DNA of 64,000 nucleotides from Cyclobacteriaceae bacterium (GCA_020436165.1 JAGQYI010000029.1:202732-266731); one strand, 5' to 3'. Positions 35,934 through 45,264 are shown, counted from the stretch's first letter. Made by a program: numbers and translations. Notes: a model not told the origin generated them from the letters alone.

Positions 35934-36875
35934 ATGGGAGAAATTAATAAAAAAGACCGGAGAAATTTCATAAAAACCGGCCTAGGGCTAGGTGTTGCCT
36001 CTTTGGTAGGCAGTCAGCTTACGTCCTTTGCGGTTGATAATGAAAAAAAAGAGACGGTTAAAGTACTTACACCAGACGGGAAACTGGTAGAAGTAGATAA
36101 AAAAGCCATTTCTGAACCTGCTACTTTACCTGCAAAAGGAAAAGAAGCAAGGAAAGGATTACCCGGACGCAAATTCGTTATGGTCATTGACCTGTCGAAA
36201 TGCGCCAACGCACGCAAATGCGTGGAAGCATGCCAGCGCGGCCACGACCTGATGCCTAACCAGGAGTTTATTCAGGTTAGCCTGAAAAAGGATAACGAGT
36301 ATGGGGAGCCCTACTGGAGCCCTAAGCCATGTTTTCACTGTGGCAATCCACCATGTGTAAAGGTTTGCCCTGTAGGAGCTACCTTTAAACGAACCGATGG
36401 TATTGTTCTGGTGGATGCCGATCAGTGCATTGGTTGTAAATTCTGTGTTTCGGCATGCCCTTATTCTGCCCGAATATTTAACTGGAAAGACAGGGAAGAA
36501 TACCATGAAAACCGTGATTCCTATTCTCCTGAAACCAGCGTGCCCGGTCAAGTGGGTACCGTAAGCAAATGTGATTTCTGTCCTGACAGAGCCAGAGAAG
36601 GAAAACTCCCCTACTGTGCGGAAAGCTGCCCAATGGGGGCCATCTACTTTGGTGACGTAAATGAAGACGCCATATTCAATGGTCAGGAAACCCTGCGTTT
36701 TAAAGAAACGATAGCCAACAGGGCCGGATACCAGGAAATGTCACATTTAGGTACCGACCCAAGTGTGTACTACCTGCCTCCTGCCAACAAGAGTCATCCT
36801 TACAAACGCGGTTTGAAAGACCTTGACGAAGGTTTGAAAGATTGGTATTTGGATCAAATTAACGAACAGCCATGA
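35934..36875 (+). CDS. Tat-exported NrfC/DmsB-like ferredoxin subunit, one cluster with three Cys
   Basis: A 313-residue protein with a twin-arginine motif (DRRNFIK, 8-14) and four Fe-S cluster groups: Cys133/136/141/145, Cys165/168/171/175, Cys213/216/228/232 and a first group with Cys90, Cys96, Cys100. In DmsB-like proteins the first group reads CX2CX2CX3C; here the second Cys is Ala93 (CANARKCVEAC). It would pass electrons between the NrfD membrane subunit and a periplasmic partner. It overlaps the NrfD gene by 4 bases. No molybdopterin subunit is near. Confidence 0.9.
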   Translation: MGEINKKDRRNFIKTGLGLGVASLVGSQLTSFAVDNEKKETVKVLTPDGKLVEVDKKAISEPATLPAKGKEARKGLPGRKFVMVIDLSKCANARKCVEACQRGHDLMPNQEFIQVSLKKDNEYGEPYWSPKPCFHCGNPPCVKVCPVGATFKRTDGIVLVDADQCIGCKFCVSACPYSARIFNWKDREEYHENRDSYSPETSVPGQVGTVSKCDFCPDRAREGKLPYCAESCPMGAIYFGDVNEDAIFNGQETLRFKETIANRAGYQEMSHLGTDPSVYYLPPANKSHPYKRGLKDLDEGLKDWYLDQINEQP

Positions 36876-38233
36876 GTGACACTACACAAACACTTTTAAA
36901 TAAGTACACCAGGTTTTTGGAAAAACCGAACCGATCGTGGTATATCCTGATGGGTGTACTGGGCCTAGTCGTTCTTTTGGGTTTGTATGCGTTGATCCAG
37001 CAAATCGTTCATGATCACATTGTAACGGGTATGCGCGACAACGTGGTTTGGGGAGCTTATATCGTTAATTTTATTTTCCTGCTGGGAGTAAGTTATGCAG
37101 GTGCCATTATTTCCGGGGTATTCCATCTGGGAAGAATAGATTGGGGCAAGCCATTGATCCGTATCATCGAGATCATTACGTTCATTACCATTCTTATAGG
37201 ACCTGTGTATATCCTGCTTTGTATCGGTAGGCTCGACCGGTTACATTACCTCTTTATTTATGCACGCATTCAATCGCCTATTATTTGGGATTTATTTGCC
37301 GTAATGATTGACCTGGTGCTTTGTACATTCTACCTGTACCTCACCTTTATAAAGGACTTTTCTCTCATGCATTTAAATGCTGATAAGTATAATTTTTCGG
37401 CATGGCAGAAGAAACTGTTCAAGTTTCTATCTCTGGGATATAAAGGCACGGAGAACCAGAAAAAACGATTGAACAGAGCACTGGACATAATGGCAGCCGT
37501 TATTATTCCAACAGCAGTTGTGGCTTATTCGCTTTTGGCATGGTTATTTGGAATGAACTTGAAGGAAGGTTGGCACGATAGTCTTTTTGCCCCTTATTTT
37601 ATTGTTTCTGCTGTGTTTTCGGGCTTTGCCATTATCATGATGCTAATGGGAATCGTTCGTAAATACTTCGATGCAGCATCCATTCTTACGGACGGCCATT
37701 TCAATTTCATTGCCTACGGCATGTTCATCATGGCATTGATATTCGGATACTTTACGTTTTCCGACTACATTACCCGTTGGTACAATACCCAGGAAGCAAC
37801 AAGCGAATTGATCCATAAATACCTTGCGCTTGATCAATACGGTTATATGACGCTAACCATGCTTCTTTTTACCAGTATAATTCCAATACTGGTTGTGGCT
37901 GTTCCTGCTTTGAGAACACGTACCATGTACATGGTTTCCGCTTTTCTGGTACTGGTTGGGCTTTGGATGTTCCGGTACCTGATCATTGTTCCGGTACTTG
38001 AAACTCCATATATACCAATCGTTTCAACCGACCCTGCTGTGATAAAATACACCGCCACCTGGGTTGAATGGGCATTGGTAGCGGCAGGCTTTGCAGGAGC
38101 CATCATGCTCTATATGGTTATTCTAAAGGTTATTCCGGTCTTTCCAATTGCTGAAATGCAGGAAAGCCACACGTTTAAACTCTTTGGTAAGTATTCAATA
38201 GATAAATTGCTGAGCCAGAAGGACTTTAGCTGA
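36872..38233 (+). CDS. NrfD/PsrC-type membrane subunit
   Basis: A 453-residue integral membrane protein with about nine or ten segments. The segment DNVVWGAYIVNFIFLLGVSYAGAIIS is typical of NrfD/ActC. These subunits exchange electrons with quinones and, in alternative complex III, may move protons. The start codon overlaps the ferredoxin stop (ATGA), so the two are translated together. It has no haem motif of its own. Confidence 0.9.
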   Translation: MSDTTQTLLNKYTRFLEKPNRSWYILMGVLGLVVLLGLYALIQQIVHDHIVTGMRDNVVWGAYIVNFIFLLGVSYAGAIISGVFHLGRIDWGKPLIRIIEIITFITILIGPVYILLCIGRLDRLHYLFIYARIQSPIIWDLFAVMIDLVLCTFYLYLTFIKDFSLMHLNADKYNFSAWQKKLFKFLSLGYKGTENQKKRLNRALDIMAAVIIPTAVVAYSLLAWLFGMNLKEGWHDSLFAPYFIVSAVFSGFAIIMMLMGIVRKYFDAASILTDGHFNFIAYGMFIMALIFGYFTFSDYITRWYNTQEATSELIHKYLALDQYGYMTLTMLLFTSIIPILVVAVPALRTRTMYMVSAFLVLVGLWMFRYLIIVPVLETPYIPIVSTDPAVIKYTATWVEWALVAAGFAGAIMLYMVILKVIPVFPIAEMQESHTFKLFGKYSIDKLLSQKDFS

Positions 38234-38262
38234 CATACGAATGATAAAATAAATAACTAGTT

Positions 38263-39096
38263 ATGAAATCATCCTATAAACTTGTGTTAGTCCTGGTTGG
38301 TGTACTGCTAATAGCAGGCATAGATTCCTTTGCTCAAAATAAAGAAAAGGCCAGGAATAAATTTGAATATGAAAAGCTTTACAACGGCAATAAAAAGCTG
38401 AGCGCACGGATATTCGTTAAAACAAATTCTGGGCTTGTGGGTGTTCCGGGAGCGGAAGTATCTTTTGCAGCAGAAACAGATTCTGCCAAGGTGAAGCTCG
38501 GCAAAGTAACCACCGATGAAGACGGATGGGCCTATTTGATTATCGAGAAAGGATACGAGTTGCCTCAAATTGATGGCAAAACCACGTTTGGTCTCACCTA
38601 TGCTGGTAACGACAGTATCAAACGGCTTACTGATGACATGGACATCACAGACGTTAATCTGTCGTTTAAGCTTGATGAAGAGGGGAAGACTGCTGCTTTA
38701 GTGGTTACTGACTTTGCAGGCCAACCGGTAGATAGAACCAAAGTAAAACTTGCAGTTAAAAGGCTCTATAGTTTGCTACCCATTGGTGACGAAAGAACAG
38801 ACTCTACCGGCATGATGACCTTTGAGGTACCTGAAGATATACCCGGAGATGCCGAGGGGAATATTACCCTTGTCGGCATAATCGAACGCGACCGAAAATT
38901 TGGGAACGTTGAAATTCGACAAGACGTTAACTGGGGCATTCCGAATACCTATAGTGTATCTGAAGAAAAGCGGAATCTTTGGACACAGTCGGCCCCAACC
39001 TGGATGCAGGTTATGGTTTTCGGAGTTTTCATTGTTGTGGCAGTATTTTTCTTCTATGCTTTGTATCAGGTAGTTATGATCCCCAAAGATCGTTGA
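38263..39096 (+). CDS. Exported, C-terminally anchored protein of cytochrome cluster
   Basis: A 277-residue protein with a signal peptide (ends DSFAQ), a periplasmic part built of two Ig-like or carboxypeptidase-regulatory-like units (about 45-125 and 130-210; VTTDEDGWAYLIIE resembles such folds) and a single C-terminal membrane segment at about 247-268. I recognise no enzyme motif. Its place as the last gene, before a strong terminator, suggests an accessory or assembly role for the NrfCD module. Confidence 0.7.
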   Translation: MKSSYKLVLVLVGVLLIAGIDSFAQNKEKARNKFEYEKLYNGNKKLSARIFVKTNSGLVGVPGAEVSFAAETDSAKVKLGKVTTDEDGWAYLIIEKGYELPQIDGKTTFGLTYAGNDSIKRLTDDMDITDVNLSFKLDEEGKTAALVVTDFAGQPVDRTKVKLAVKRLYSLLPIGDERTDSTGMMTFEVPEDIPGDAEGNITLVGIIERDRKFGNVEIRQDVNWGIPNTYSVSEEKRNLWTQSAPTWMQVMVFGVFIVVAVFFFYALYQVVMIPKDR

Positions 39097-39137
39097 TACT
39101 TAGAAATTCTAGTTAAAGTACCCATGGATTCCCAGGT

Positions 39138-39166
39138 CCGGCCGGTGTATTCCGGTCGGGCTTTTT
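39138..39166 (+). terminator. Intrinsic terminator ending the cytochrome cluster
   Basis: CCGGCCGG (39138-39145) pairs with CCGGTCGG (39152-39159), one G-U pair, loop TGTATT, followed by GC then TTTTT. It slightly overlaps the end of the convergent SDR gene. Confidence 0.8.
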
Positions 39167-39902
39167 AATGATAAGGAAAAGGGATTCCCGTCAGATCCTC
39201 GCAAATTTTAAGCAGCTCATCCTGCTTGGCAATTTCATTTGCCTCAGGGTTGTAATTGAATTGTTCTTTATGGTAAAAATAATGTCCACTAACCAATGCT
39301 TCAGGGTCGTTACTGGTAGCGAGCCACACTTGTGTTTGATAGCCCTTCGTGAGGTCATCCGGTGCTCCTGATCCACCCATTTTAGTGGGCACCCAACCCG
39401 GATCTACCGCATTGGAGCATACACTTGGCCACATGCGTGCTACTGTAAGTGCTAGCATAAGATCATGCAATTTGGAGTCGGAGTAACTTATGCGGCTAAG
39501 ATCAGAGGCCAGCTTAACTAAGTTCGCCCGTCCATATGCCTGATTCTGAGAGCTTAGATAGATCAAACGTTTGGGTTTATTAATAAGGCTGGTAAGAATG
39601 TAGGGAGCCAATGTGTTTACCGCTACTATTTCTTCACCTGAAGCACGATATACTCCTGCATTGTGAATAACAGCATCAAAGCTTCCGAAAGCATTTACAT
39701 CAGCAGCTAATTGCTTGGTTTCACCCATATTGGTTAAGTCTGCAATTAGTACAGTTTCTGCTCCAGGAACTTTATCAAGTGCTTCCTCCGCTCTTTGTTC
39801 ATTTCGTGCATGAAGCACTACATTATGTCCTTCTTTCACTAGCTGCTTTGCCGCTAGGTGACCCAGTCCATCAGCTGATCCGGTTATGAATATACGCGCC
39901 AT
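39165..39902 (-). CDS. Short-chain dehydrogenase/reductase
   Basis: I use the ATG at 39902 (MARIFITGS); the frame extends to 39944 and would overlap the next gene. An SDR with TGSADGLG nucleotide-binding motif at the N-terminus, NAG in the middle, and the Ser...Tyr-x-x-x-Lys set (YLSSQ, YSDSK). It is NAD(P)-dependent; the substrate is unknown. It is last in a minus-strand run. Confidence 0.85.
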   Translation of the reverse strand: MARIFITGSADGLGHLAAKQLVKEGHNVVLHARNEQRAEEALDKVPGAETVLIADLTNMGETKQLAADVNAFGSFDAVIHNAGVYRASGEEIVAVNTLAPYILTSLINKPKRLIYLSSQNQAYGRANLVKLASDLSRISYSDSKLHDLMLALTVARMWPSVCSNAVDPGWVPTKMGGSGAPDDLTKGYQTQVWLATSNDPEALVSGHYFYHKEQFNYNPEANEIAKQDELLKICEDLTGIPFPYH

Positions 39903-39936
39903 ACTTAAAGGTAAAACTAATCTGGCACAATAGCAT

Positions 39937-40563
39937 CTAGTCAAAATAACCTAATCCTGACATGATCTTATCCGAACATTTTTCAATGCGCGATACTCTG
40001 GTTTTTGATTGCTTTGGTTGTGTAAAATGAAGAATATACCCACGCTTTCTACCAGGTGTTAGTGCTTCAAATGCGGTTTCAAGCTTTGTATTTTCCTTAA
40101 ATTTTTGAAGTAACTCTTCAGGATAGATCAACTCATCTTTTTGTTTAAAATCAACCTTTAAACCTGCTTTTTCTACTTCTACTGCTTCGAAAATATAGGC
40201 TTTAATTGACTCCTCAAGGTCAACTATTTGTTTACTACTTGTAAACTTAAAGTATCTGGCTGATTGGCTATTCTCTCCAGATGAATGCAATAGTTCCTTT
40301 TCATCCTGTAACAATACCCCTTTAAAAAAACTTAAAGAGGCATACTCTTTAAATGCAGATACGATAAGAATGTTACTGTTTTTATAGGTATAGCACGGCA
40401 CTCCCCATTTGGACTCTTCCGTTAATCCACAATCCAAAACAATGGCACGTAATCTAACGAGCTCACTTCTCCAGGTATTTACTTTGCATTGAGGTGTTCC
40501 TCCAAATTTGCATCGCATGCAACCGTCTGACAAATAGGTTTCAACATCTTTTGTCATTGCCAT
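39937..40563 (-). CDS. YdeI/OmdA-like DUF1801 protein, paralogue A
   Basis: A 208-residue protein with the DUF1801-type segment (GLTEESKWGVPCYTYKNSNIL) and a C-terminal YdeI/OmpD-associated segment (FEALTPGRKRGYILHFTQPKQSKTRVSRIEK). An N-terminal extension has two Cys (CMRCKFG). It is adjacent to and clearly homologous with the next gene. Function unknown; these proteins often accompany DoxX and SRPBCC genes. Confidence 0.8.
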   Translation of the reverse strand: MAMTKDVETYLSDGCMRCKFGGTPQCKVNTWRSELVRLRAIVLDCGLTEESKWGVPCYTYKNSNILIVSAFKEYASLSFFKGVLLQDEKELLHSSGENSQSARYFKFTSSKQIVDLEESIKAYIFEAVEVEKAGLKVDFKQKDELIYPEELLQKFKENTKLETAFEALTPGRKRGYILHFTQPKQSKTRVSRIEKCSDKIMSGLGYFD

Positions 40564-40566
40564 ATT

Positions 40567-41145
40567 TTAGTCGTTTAAACCTTTGCCATTTAATATATGA
40601 TCTCTGTACTTATCAATCCGGTCTTTACGGGTTTTAGATTGTTTAGCCTGGGAGAAATAGAGTAAATAGCCACGTTGTCTTCCGGGAGTCAGGGCCTCAA
40701 ATGCTTTTTTGAGTTCTGCATCTGAGTTTAAAACCTCTTTAAACTCATCAACCATGGTGAACTCAGAGGTCTTCTTTAATTCAACAGATAGACCAGCTTT
40801 TTCCACCTCAATGGCTTCAAAGATGTAGGCTTTTAATACAGCTTCCATCTTTTCAATTTCTTCAAGATTTGTAAAACGTATCTGACGGGCAGATTGTACG
40901 TTCTCTGTTTGTTGGATCAAAATACCTTCTGTGTCTTTCAGTAATACTCCCTTATGAAATAAGAATGCACAATACTCCTTAAAACCGTGAATTAAAACCA
41001 CATTGGTTTTCTTAAAAGTATAGCAAGGTACACCCCACTTAAGCTCTTCTGTTAAACCACAGCTTAAAGCAATGGAACGGAGTTTCTTATATTCCTTTTG
41101 CCACTTACTATTCTTTTCAAAAAAGAAATCGACTTTGGGGTTCAT
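40567..41145 (-). CDS. YdeI/OmdA-like DUF1801 protein, paralogue B
   Basis: A 192-residue protein with the same order of motifs as its neighbour (GLTEELKWGVPCYTFKKTNVV, and near the C-terminus FEALTPGRQRGYLLYFSQAKQSKTR). The two genes are 3 bases apart and arose by tandem duplication. This copy lacks the Cys-containing N-terminal extension. Function unknown. Confidence 0.82.
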   Translation of the reverse strand: MNPKVDFFFEKNSKWQKEYKKLRSIALSCGLTEELKWGVPCYTFKKTNVVLIHGFKEYCAFLFHKGVLLKDTEGILIQQTENVQSARQIRFTNLEEIEKMEAVLKAYIFEAIEVEKAGLSVELKKTSEFTMVDEFKEVLNSDAELKKAFEALTPGRQRGYLLYFSQAKQSKTRKDRIDKYRDHILNGKGLND

Positions 41146-41155
41146 TCTTTAGGTT

Positions 41156-41536
41156 TTAGTTGATAGGAACAAGTCTTCTGCTCTCCGGTCTGAAATACCA
41201 AGATACGGCAGTTAAAACCAATAATAAAGATGGTCCGAAAAGATCTGTGGGGGCAGAACCACTTATGAGGTGGGATAAAATAGCTCCTGTCATGTTAAAG
41301 AAAAAACCGGCATAGGCCCATTCCTTAATCAGTGGAAAACGGGGAATCAGCACGGCAACCACTCCTAAAAGTTTCCATACACCCAGAATAGTTGAGATGT
41401 AAACCGGATATCCGAGACCGGTTATCATTTTTACTTCTTCGTCCATACCAATCAATTGAACGATGCCTGTGGAAGTCATACCAAGTGCCAGCCAAAGTGT
41501 GGCTACCCAATATGTAATTTTCTTTGCCTTAGTCAT
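41156..41536 (-). CDS. DoxX family membrane protein
   Basis: A 126-residue protein with four membrane segments and the DoxX/DoxD pattern (W..LG....GI, then ILGVWKLLGVVAVLIPRFPLIKEWAYAGFFF). Such proteins are common near ArsR regulators and SRPBCC proteins in Bacteroidota. No direct function is established. Confidence 0.83.
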   Translation of the reverse strand: MTKAKKITYWVATLWLALGMTSTGIVQLIGMDEEVKMITGLGYPVYISTILGVWKLLGVVAVLIPRFPLIKEWAYAGFFFNMTGAILSHLISGSAPTDLFGPSLLLVLTAVSWYFRPESRRLVPIN

Positions 41537-41544
41537 AGCGTTTG

Positions 41545-42015
41545 TTATTTTAATTTGTTTGCAATTTCCTGTAATCGGTTGTGTGCCATATTTATACCCT
41601 GTGCGAAAGGTAATTTCAGCATCTCATCCCTATCTGCCACCGATCGATAGATAATATGCATAGTTAGCTTGCTGGAAGTATCATTATGTTTCTCAAATTC
41701 GAGGAATTCAAGCTGCACGGGAAAAGGCGTGTTTTCCATTTCAAAAGTCCTCGTAATCTTTTTATTTGGCTCCACGGAGTGAATGGTTCCATTAAACCGA
41801 TGTTTGTTACCCTTGGGGTCGGTTGTTTCAAACTGGTAGCTTCCGTGCCTTTTATTCTCGAGCCTCAACACTTTGGTTCCCATCCATTGTTCCACGATAT
41901 CCGGCACTACATAAGCCTTATAGAGCAATTCCACAGGAAGATCAAATTCACGGGTAATGGTAATTTCCTGCCTGTTTTCTTCAAAGTTTAGTTTAGTCTT
42001 CAATTCCATCAGCAT
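41545..42015 (-). CDS. SRPBCC (AHSA1-type) domain protein
   Basis: A 156-residue START-fold protein. The opening (ITITREFDLPVELLYKAYVVPDIVEQWMG) and the final helix (FAQGINMAHNRLQEIANKL) are of the AHSA1 type. The first ATG at 42015 touches the end of the regulator gene; a second Met two codons later is also possible. It sits directly after the ArsR regulator, the usual order for this module. Confidence 0.87.
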   Translation of the reverse strand: MLMELKTKLNFEENRQEITITREFDLPVELLYKAYVVPDIVEQWMGTKVLRLENKRHGSYQFETTDPKGNKHRFNGTIHSVEPNKKITRTFEMENTPFPVQLEFLEFEKHNDTSSKLTMHIIYRSVADRDEMLKLPFAQGINMAHNRLQEIANKLK

Positions 42016-42338
42016 TAGTTTTTATTGGTATAGTTCTTCATTACCGATTCCAGTTTGTTAAACCGATCGTCCCAAAGTTTTCGAAAAGGTTCTACGAATT
42101 CTGCAATCTCTTTCATTTTGGAAGCGTTTAAATAATAGTAAATCTCCCTTCCGCTTTGCTCCTGCCCTAATAATTCACATTCGGTCAGTATTTGTATATG
42201 TTTTGAAATAGTTTGACGTGATGAGTTAAACTTAGCAGCAATGGCTCCGGGTGTCATAGCCTGTAGAGCCACCAATGTAATGATCATTCTACGCGTGGGA
42301 TCTGCAATTGCTTGAAATACGTCTCTTCTTAGCTCCAT
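42015..42338 (-). CDS. ArsR-family HTH regulator
   Basis: A 107-residue winged-helix protein ([18 protein letters not shown], then [35 protein letters not shown]). It has no cysteine metal-binding set, so it is probably not a metal sensor. It heads the run of SRPBCC, DoxX, two YdeI-like proteins and SDR and probably controls it. Confidence 0.87.
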   Translation of the reverse strand: MELRRDVFQAIADPTRRMIITLVALQAMTPGAIAAKFNSSRQTISKHIQILTECELLGQEQSGREIYYYLNASKMKEIAEFVEPFRKLWDDRFNKLESVMKNYTNKN

Positions 42339-42549
42339 TTATGCAGTCATTTGACAGCAAATATACATGCAGCTATTTAACTGCGCAAATAATTTAAGAA
42401 CTAATTTGTATGCCAAGCTCTTATGAGATTAGAAAAATAAACATCACGTTTTTCTTGCAATTTAAGCTGTTTTGTGTTACATTATCGGAAACGAAAGATT
42501 ATAAAATTGATCCAAAAACATTGGATATAGAACTAAAATTTTTAACACA

Positions 42550-42813
42550 ATGAAAGCTTTAAGAATTTTTACGTCATTAACAATTGGTTTAGCTGCAGGT
42601 CTTGCTGCAGGTTATCTTACAGCACCAAGAAGTGGTCGTAAGACACGCAAAAAATTATCATCTGAAATTGATTCACAGATGAAATCTCTTGAGAAGAATA
42701 TGAATAGTAAGTTGTCTGAAGCAAAAAAAGAGTACAACCAACAGCTTACTAAATTAACAGAAAGCGGCAAGGCTGCATTAAATAAAGCCAGAGAAATGGC
42801 TTCAAGTAATTAA
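42550..42813 (+). CDS. YtxH domain protein
   Basis: An 87-residue protein with an N-terminal membrane segment (LTIGLAAGLAAGYLTAP followed by RSGRKTRKKL) and a charged coiled-coil tail. This matches the YtxH family, small stress-associated envelope proteins of unknown mechanism. Confidence 0.85.
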   Translation: MKALRIFTSLTIGLAAGLAAGYLTAPRSGRKTRKKLSSEIDSQMKSLEKNMNSKLSEAKKEYNQQLTKLTESGKAALNKAREMASSN

Positions 42814-42868
42814 GGGTTAATTGAACATATAAAATAGCTCATTTCAGGGCTTTTTATACAAGCATACA

Positions 42869-42915
42869 CCTTACTTCCTCTACAACATAAAAAGTAGAGG
42901 TAGTAAGGTTTTATT
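42869..42915 (+). terminator. Terminator-like hairpin
   Basis: CCTTACT-T-CCTCTAC pairs with GTAGAGG-T-AGTAAGG around a 10-base loop, followed by TTTTATTTTT. It lies 56 bases after the YtxH stop. Confidence 0.65.
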
Positions 42916-43026
42916 TTTGTTTTAATTCTCCATCAATTAGGCATAAGGAAAATACCATTCATCCCTCACAATTTTTAAAAATTGAATTGAGTTTACAAAT
43001 CAAGCTTATATGTTTTCTACAGCCAT

Positions 43027-45264
43027 TTAACCTAAATAAGGCTGATTATAAAAGCGCTTATTGGTTGCTTTGTAGAGTGCATTAGCCAATGCTCCCATTA
43101 CAGGAGGAAACGGAGGTTCGCCTAAGCCAGTCGGGTCAATATCGTTTTCAACAAAATAAACATCAATGGCTTTAGGAGCTTCTGAATGACGAATCAAACG
43201 ATAGGTATTAAAATTATTATGATCCGGTTTACCTTCAGAAAATGTCATTCCCGAACTGTACATGGCATGACCAATACCATCAACTGTCCCTCCTTCAATA
43301 AGGTTAGTGGCAGCCAGTGGGTTCACAACAATACCACAATCAGCTGCACAATGCACTTTTTGAATTACAGGTTTACCATTTTGCATTTCAAGATCTACGA
43401 TCTGCGCTACATAGCTATTATGGCAGTAGTATGCAGCTACACCCCTATGAACACCCGGCTTGCTATCAGTCCACTTTGCCTTTTCTTTTACCAACTCTAA
43501 AACTCCTGCATATCGTTTGGCATCGTAATCATTTCGATCGCCAACCGGGTTGGTCTTAGCCCGTTCAAATAGCTCCAAGCGAAAGTCTATTGGATCTTTA
43601 CCTGCTGCCTCTGCTACCTCATCCAAAAAGGATTGCTCCGCTGAGGCGATGAAATTAGACCTTGGTGCTCTAAAAGCTCCTGTGCTAATATTTGTATTAA
43701 TTGACCAGGATTCTGCCAGGTAGTTTTCTACAGCACCTGCTGGAAACCTATTGGCATATAACGGGCTATCTGGTATACCACCTGCCTTTACATGAAACCC
43801 AATCAAATTATTATTCTCATCTAAAGCAGCTCTATATAAGGCATGAAAAGCAGGACTGTAGACACCAGTAGTCATATCATCTTCACGGGTATAAATAAGC
43901 TTAACAGGTGCATTCATCTTTTGAGAAATAACAGCAGCTTCCACCAAAAAATGCCCGTATAACTTTCTGCCAAAACCACCCCCAGCTCTTGTCATCTGTA
44001 TATCTATCTTTTCTAACGGTAAGCCAAGACGGGCAGAAACCGTTTTCTCCATATACTCAGGTGTTTGAATTGGGCCCACCAGTTCCGCTTTTTCGCTGGT
44101 AACGTGTGCAAAGAAATTTAATGGCTCCAATGTATTGTGAGGATGAAAAGGTGTATAATATTGGCGTTCAATAACTTTAGTCGCTTGTTTAAAAGCAGCC
44201 TCGGGATCACCATCCTTCCGAGCAATACGCCCAGGTTCTGCCACATATTTTGCAATAAGTTCAGCATGTTTGTCTGAGCTTTCAAGACCTCCTTGTATGG
44301 TAATAGGTGTTCCTTCCTCTACATCAGATTCCTCGATAATAGTATGTTCTTCAAATGCTTCCCATTCCAGCTTCAATGCTTTTTTTGCGTTCATTACCTC
44401 CCAGGTAGAGTTACCTACCACGGCAACAAGTTCTGTAAATGAGCTTGTATCCGACCACTGCCTGGGATAATCCTCATTATACGTTTTAAACGTAAAAATA
44501 TCCTTAATACCGGGCAATGATCGTGCATTGCTATCATCAACAGATTTTAGTTTCTTTCCAAATGCCGGAGGATGAACAATCATGGCTATAAGCATTCCCT
44601 CTCTGGTATAATCCAAACCAAAAAGTGGCTTTCCTGTTATAATACCTAGTCCATCCACGTTTTTTCGTGGTGTACCAATAATCTTAAACTCTTCAATGCT
44701 TTTCAGCTCTACTTCTGCGGGAACTGTGATTTTGGAAGCAGCAGAAGCCATCTCGCCATAGCTGGCTGATTTTCCACTTCCTTTATGAAGCAATTTCCCT
44801 GCTTCTGTTGTAACCTCATCTACGGAAACTTGCCATGCCTTAGCCGCAGCCTCGCGTAACATTCTTCGTGCGGTAGCGCCAGCCATACGCAGTGATTGCC
44901 AGCCCTGACGTATGGACTGACTACCTCCGGCTAGCTGACGAGTAAAAATATCTGTGTTTAAAGGCCCTTGTTCAACAATTACACTTTCCCAATCTGCATC
45001 CAACTCATCGGCTACTATCATTGGCATTGATGTCTTTACATTTTGCCCAATTTCTGGGTTTGGCGAGATAATGGTTATTACTCCGTTATCACCAATTTTT
45101 AAATACCCATTAAGCTCGAACCACTCCTTTGGCATTTCAAGCACCTTCTCAGGATCTGAAATGCAAGAGGCCAACCAGCTAAAGCTCAGCATAAATCCTC
45201 CCCCAGCCATAACTGAAGTCTTCATGAATGACCTTCTTCCAATAGATGTTTTAAATAGTTTCAT
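43027..45264 (-). CDS. Isoquinoline 1-oxidoreductase-type molybdopterin subunit (Tat, possible lipoprotein)
   Basis: A 745-residue large subunit of the xanthine dehydrogenase family. The N-terminus has a twin-arginine motif (GRRSFMKTS) and then LASC, a lipobox-like site at about residue 34. Family segments include GGGFGRKLYGHFLVE in the middle, PFHPHNTLEPLN and the late GGTVDGIGHAMY. These enzymes hydroxylate aromatic N-heterocycles or oxidise aldehydes in the periplasm. The [2Fe-2S] partner is encoded 11 bases upstream. A cytochrome subunit, common in this group, is not adjacent. Confidence 0.9.
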   Translation of the reverse strand: MKLFKTSIGRRSFMKTSVMAGGGFMLSFSWLASCISDPEKVLEMPKEWFELNGYLKIGDNGVITIISPNPEIGQNVKTSMPMIVADELDADWESVIVEQGPLNTDIFTRQLAGGSQSIRQGWQSLRMAGATARRMLREAAAKAWQVSVDEVTTEAGKLLHKGSGKSASYGEMASAASKITVPAEVELKSIEEFKIIGTPRKNVDGLGIITGKPLFGLDYTREGMLIAMIVHPPAFGKKLKSVDDSNARSLPGIKDIFTFKTYNEDYPRQWSDTSSFTELVAVVGNSTWEVMNAKKALKLEWEAFEEHTIIEESDVEEGTPITIQGGLESSDKHAELIAKYVAEPGRIARKDGDPEAAFKQATKVIERQYYTPFHPHNTLEPLNFFAHVTSEKAELVGPIQTPEYMEKTVSARLGLPLEKIDIQMTRAGGGFGRKLYGHFLVEAAVISQKMNAPVKLIYTREDDMTTGVYSPAFHALYRAALDENNNLIGFHVKAGGIPDSPLYANRFPAGAVENYLAESWSINTNISTGAFRAPRSNFIASAEQSFLDEVAEAAGKDPIDFRLELFERAKTNPVGDRNDYDAKRYAGVLELVKEKAKWTDSKPGVHRGVAAYYCHNSYVAQIVDLEMQNGKPVIQKVHCAADCGIVVNPLAATNLIEGGTVDGIGHAMYSSGMTFSEGKPDHNNFNTYRLIRHSEAPKAIDVYFVENDIDPTGLGEPPFPPVMGALANALYKATNKRFYNQPYLG

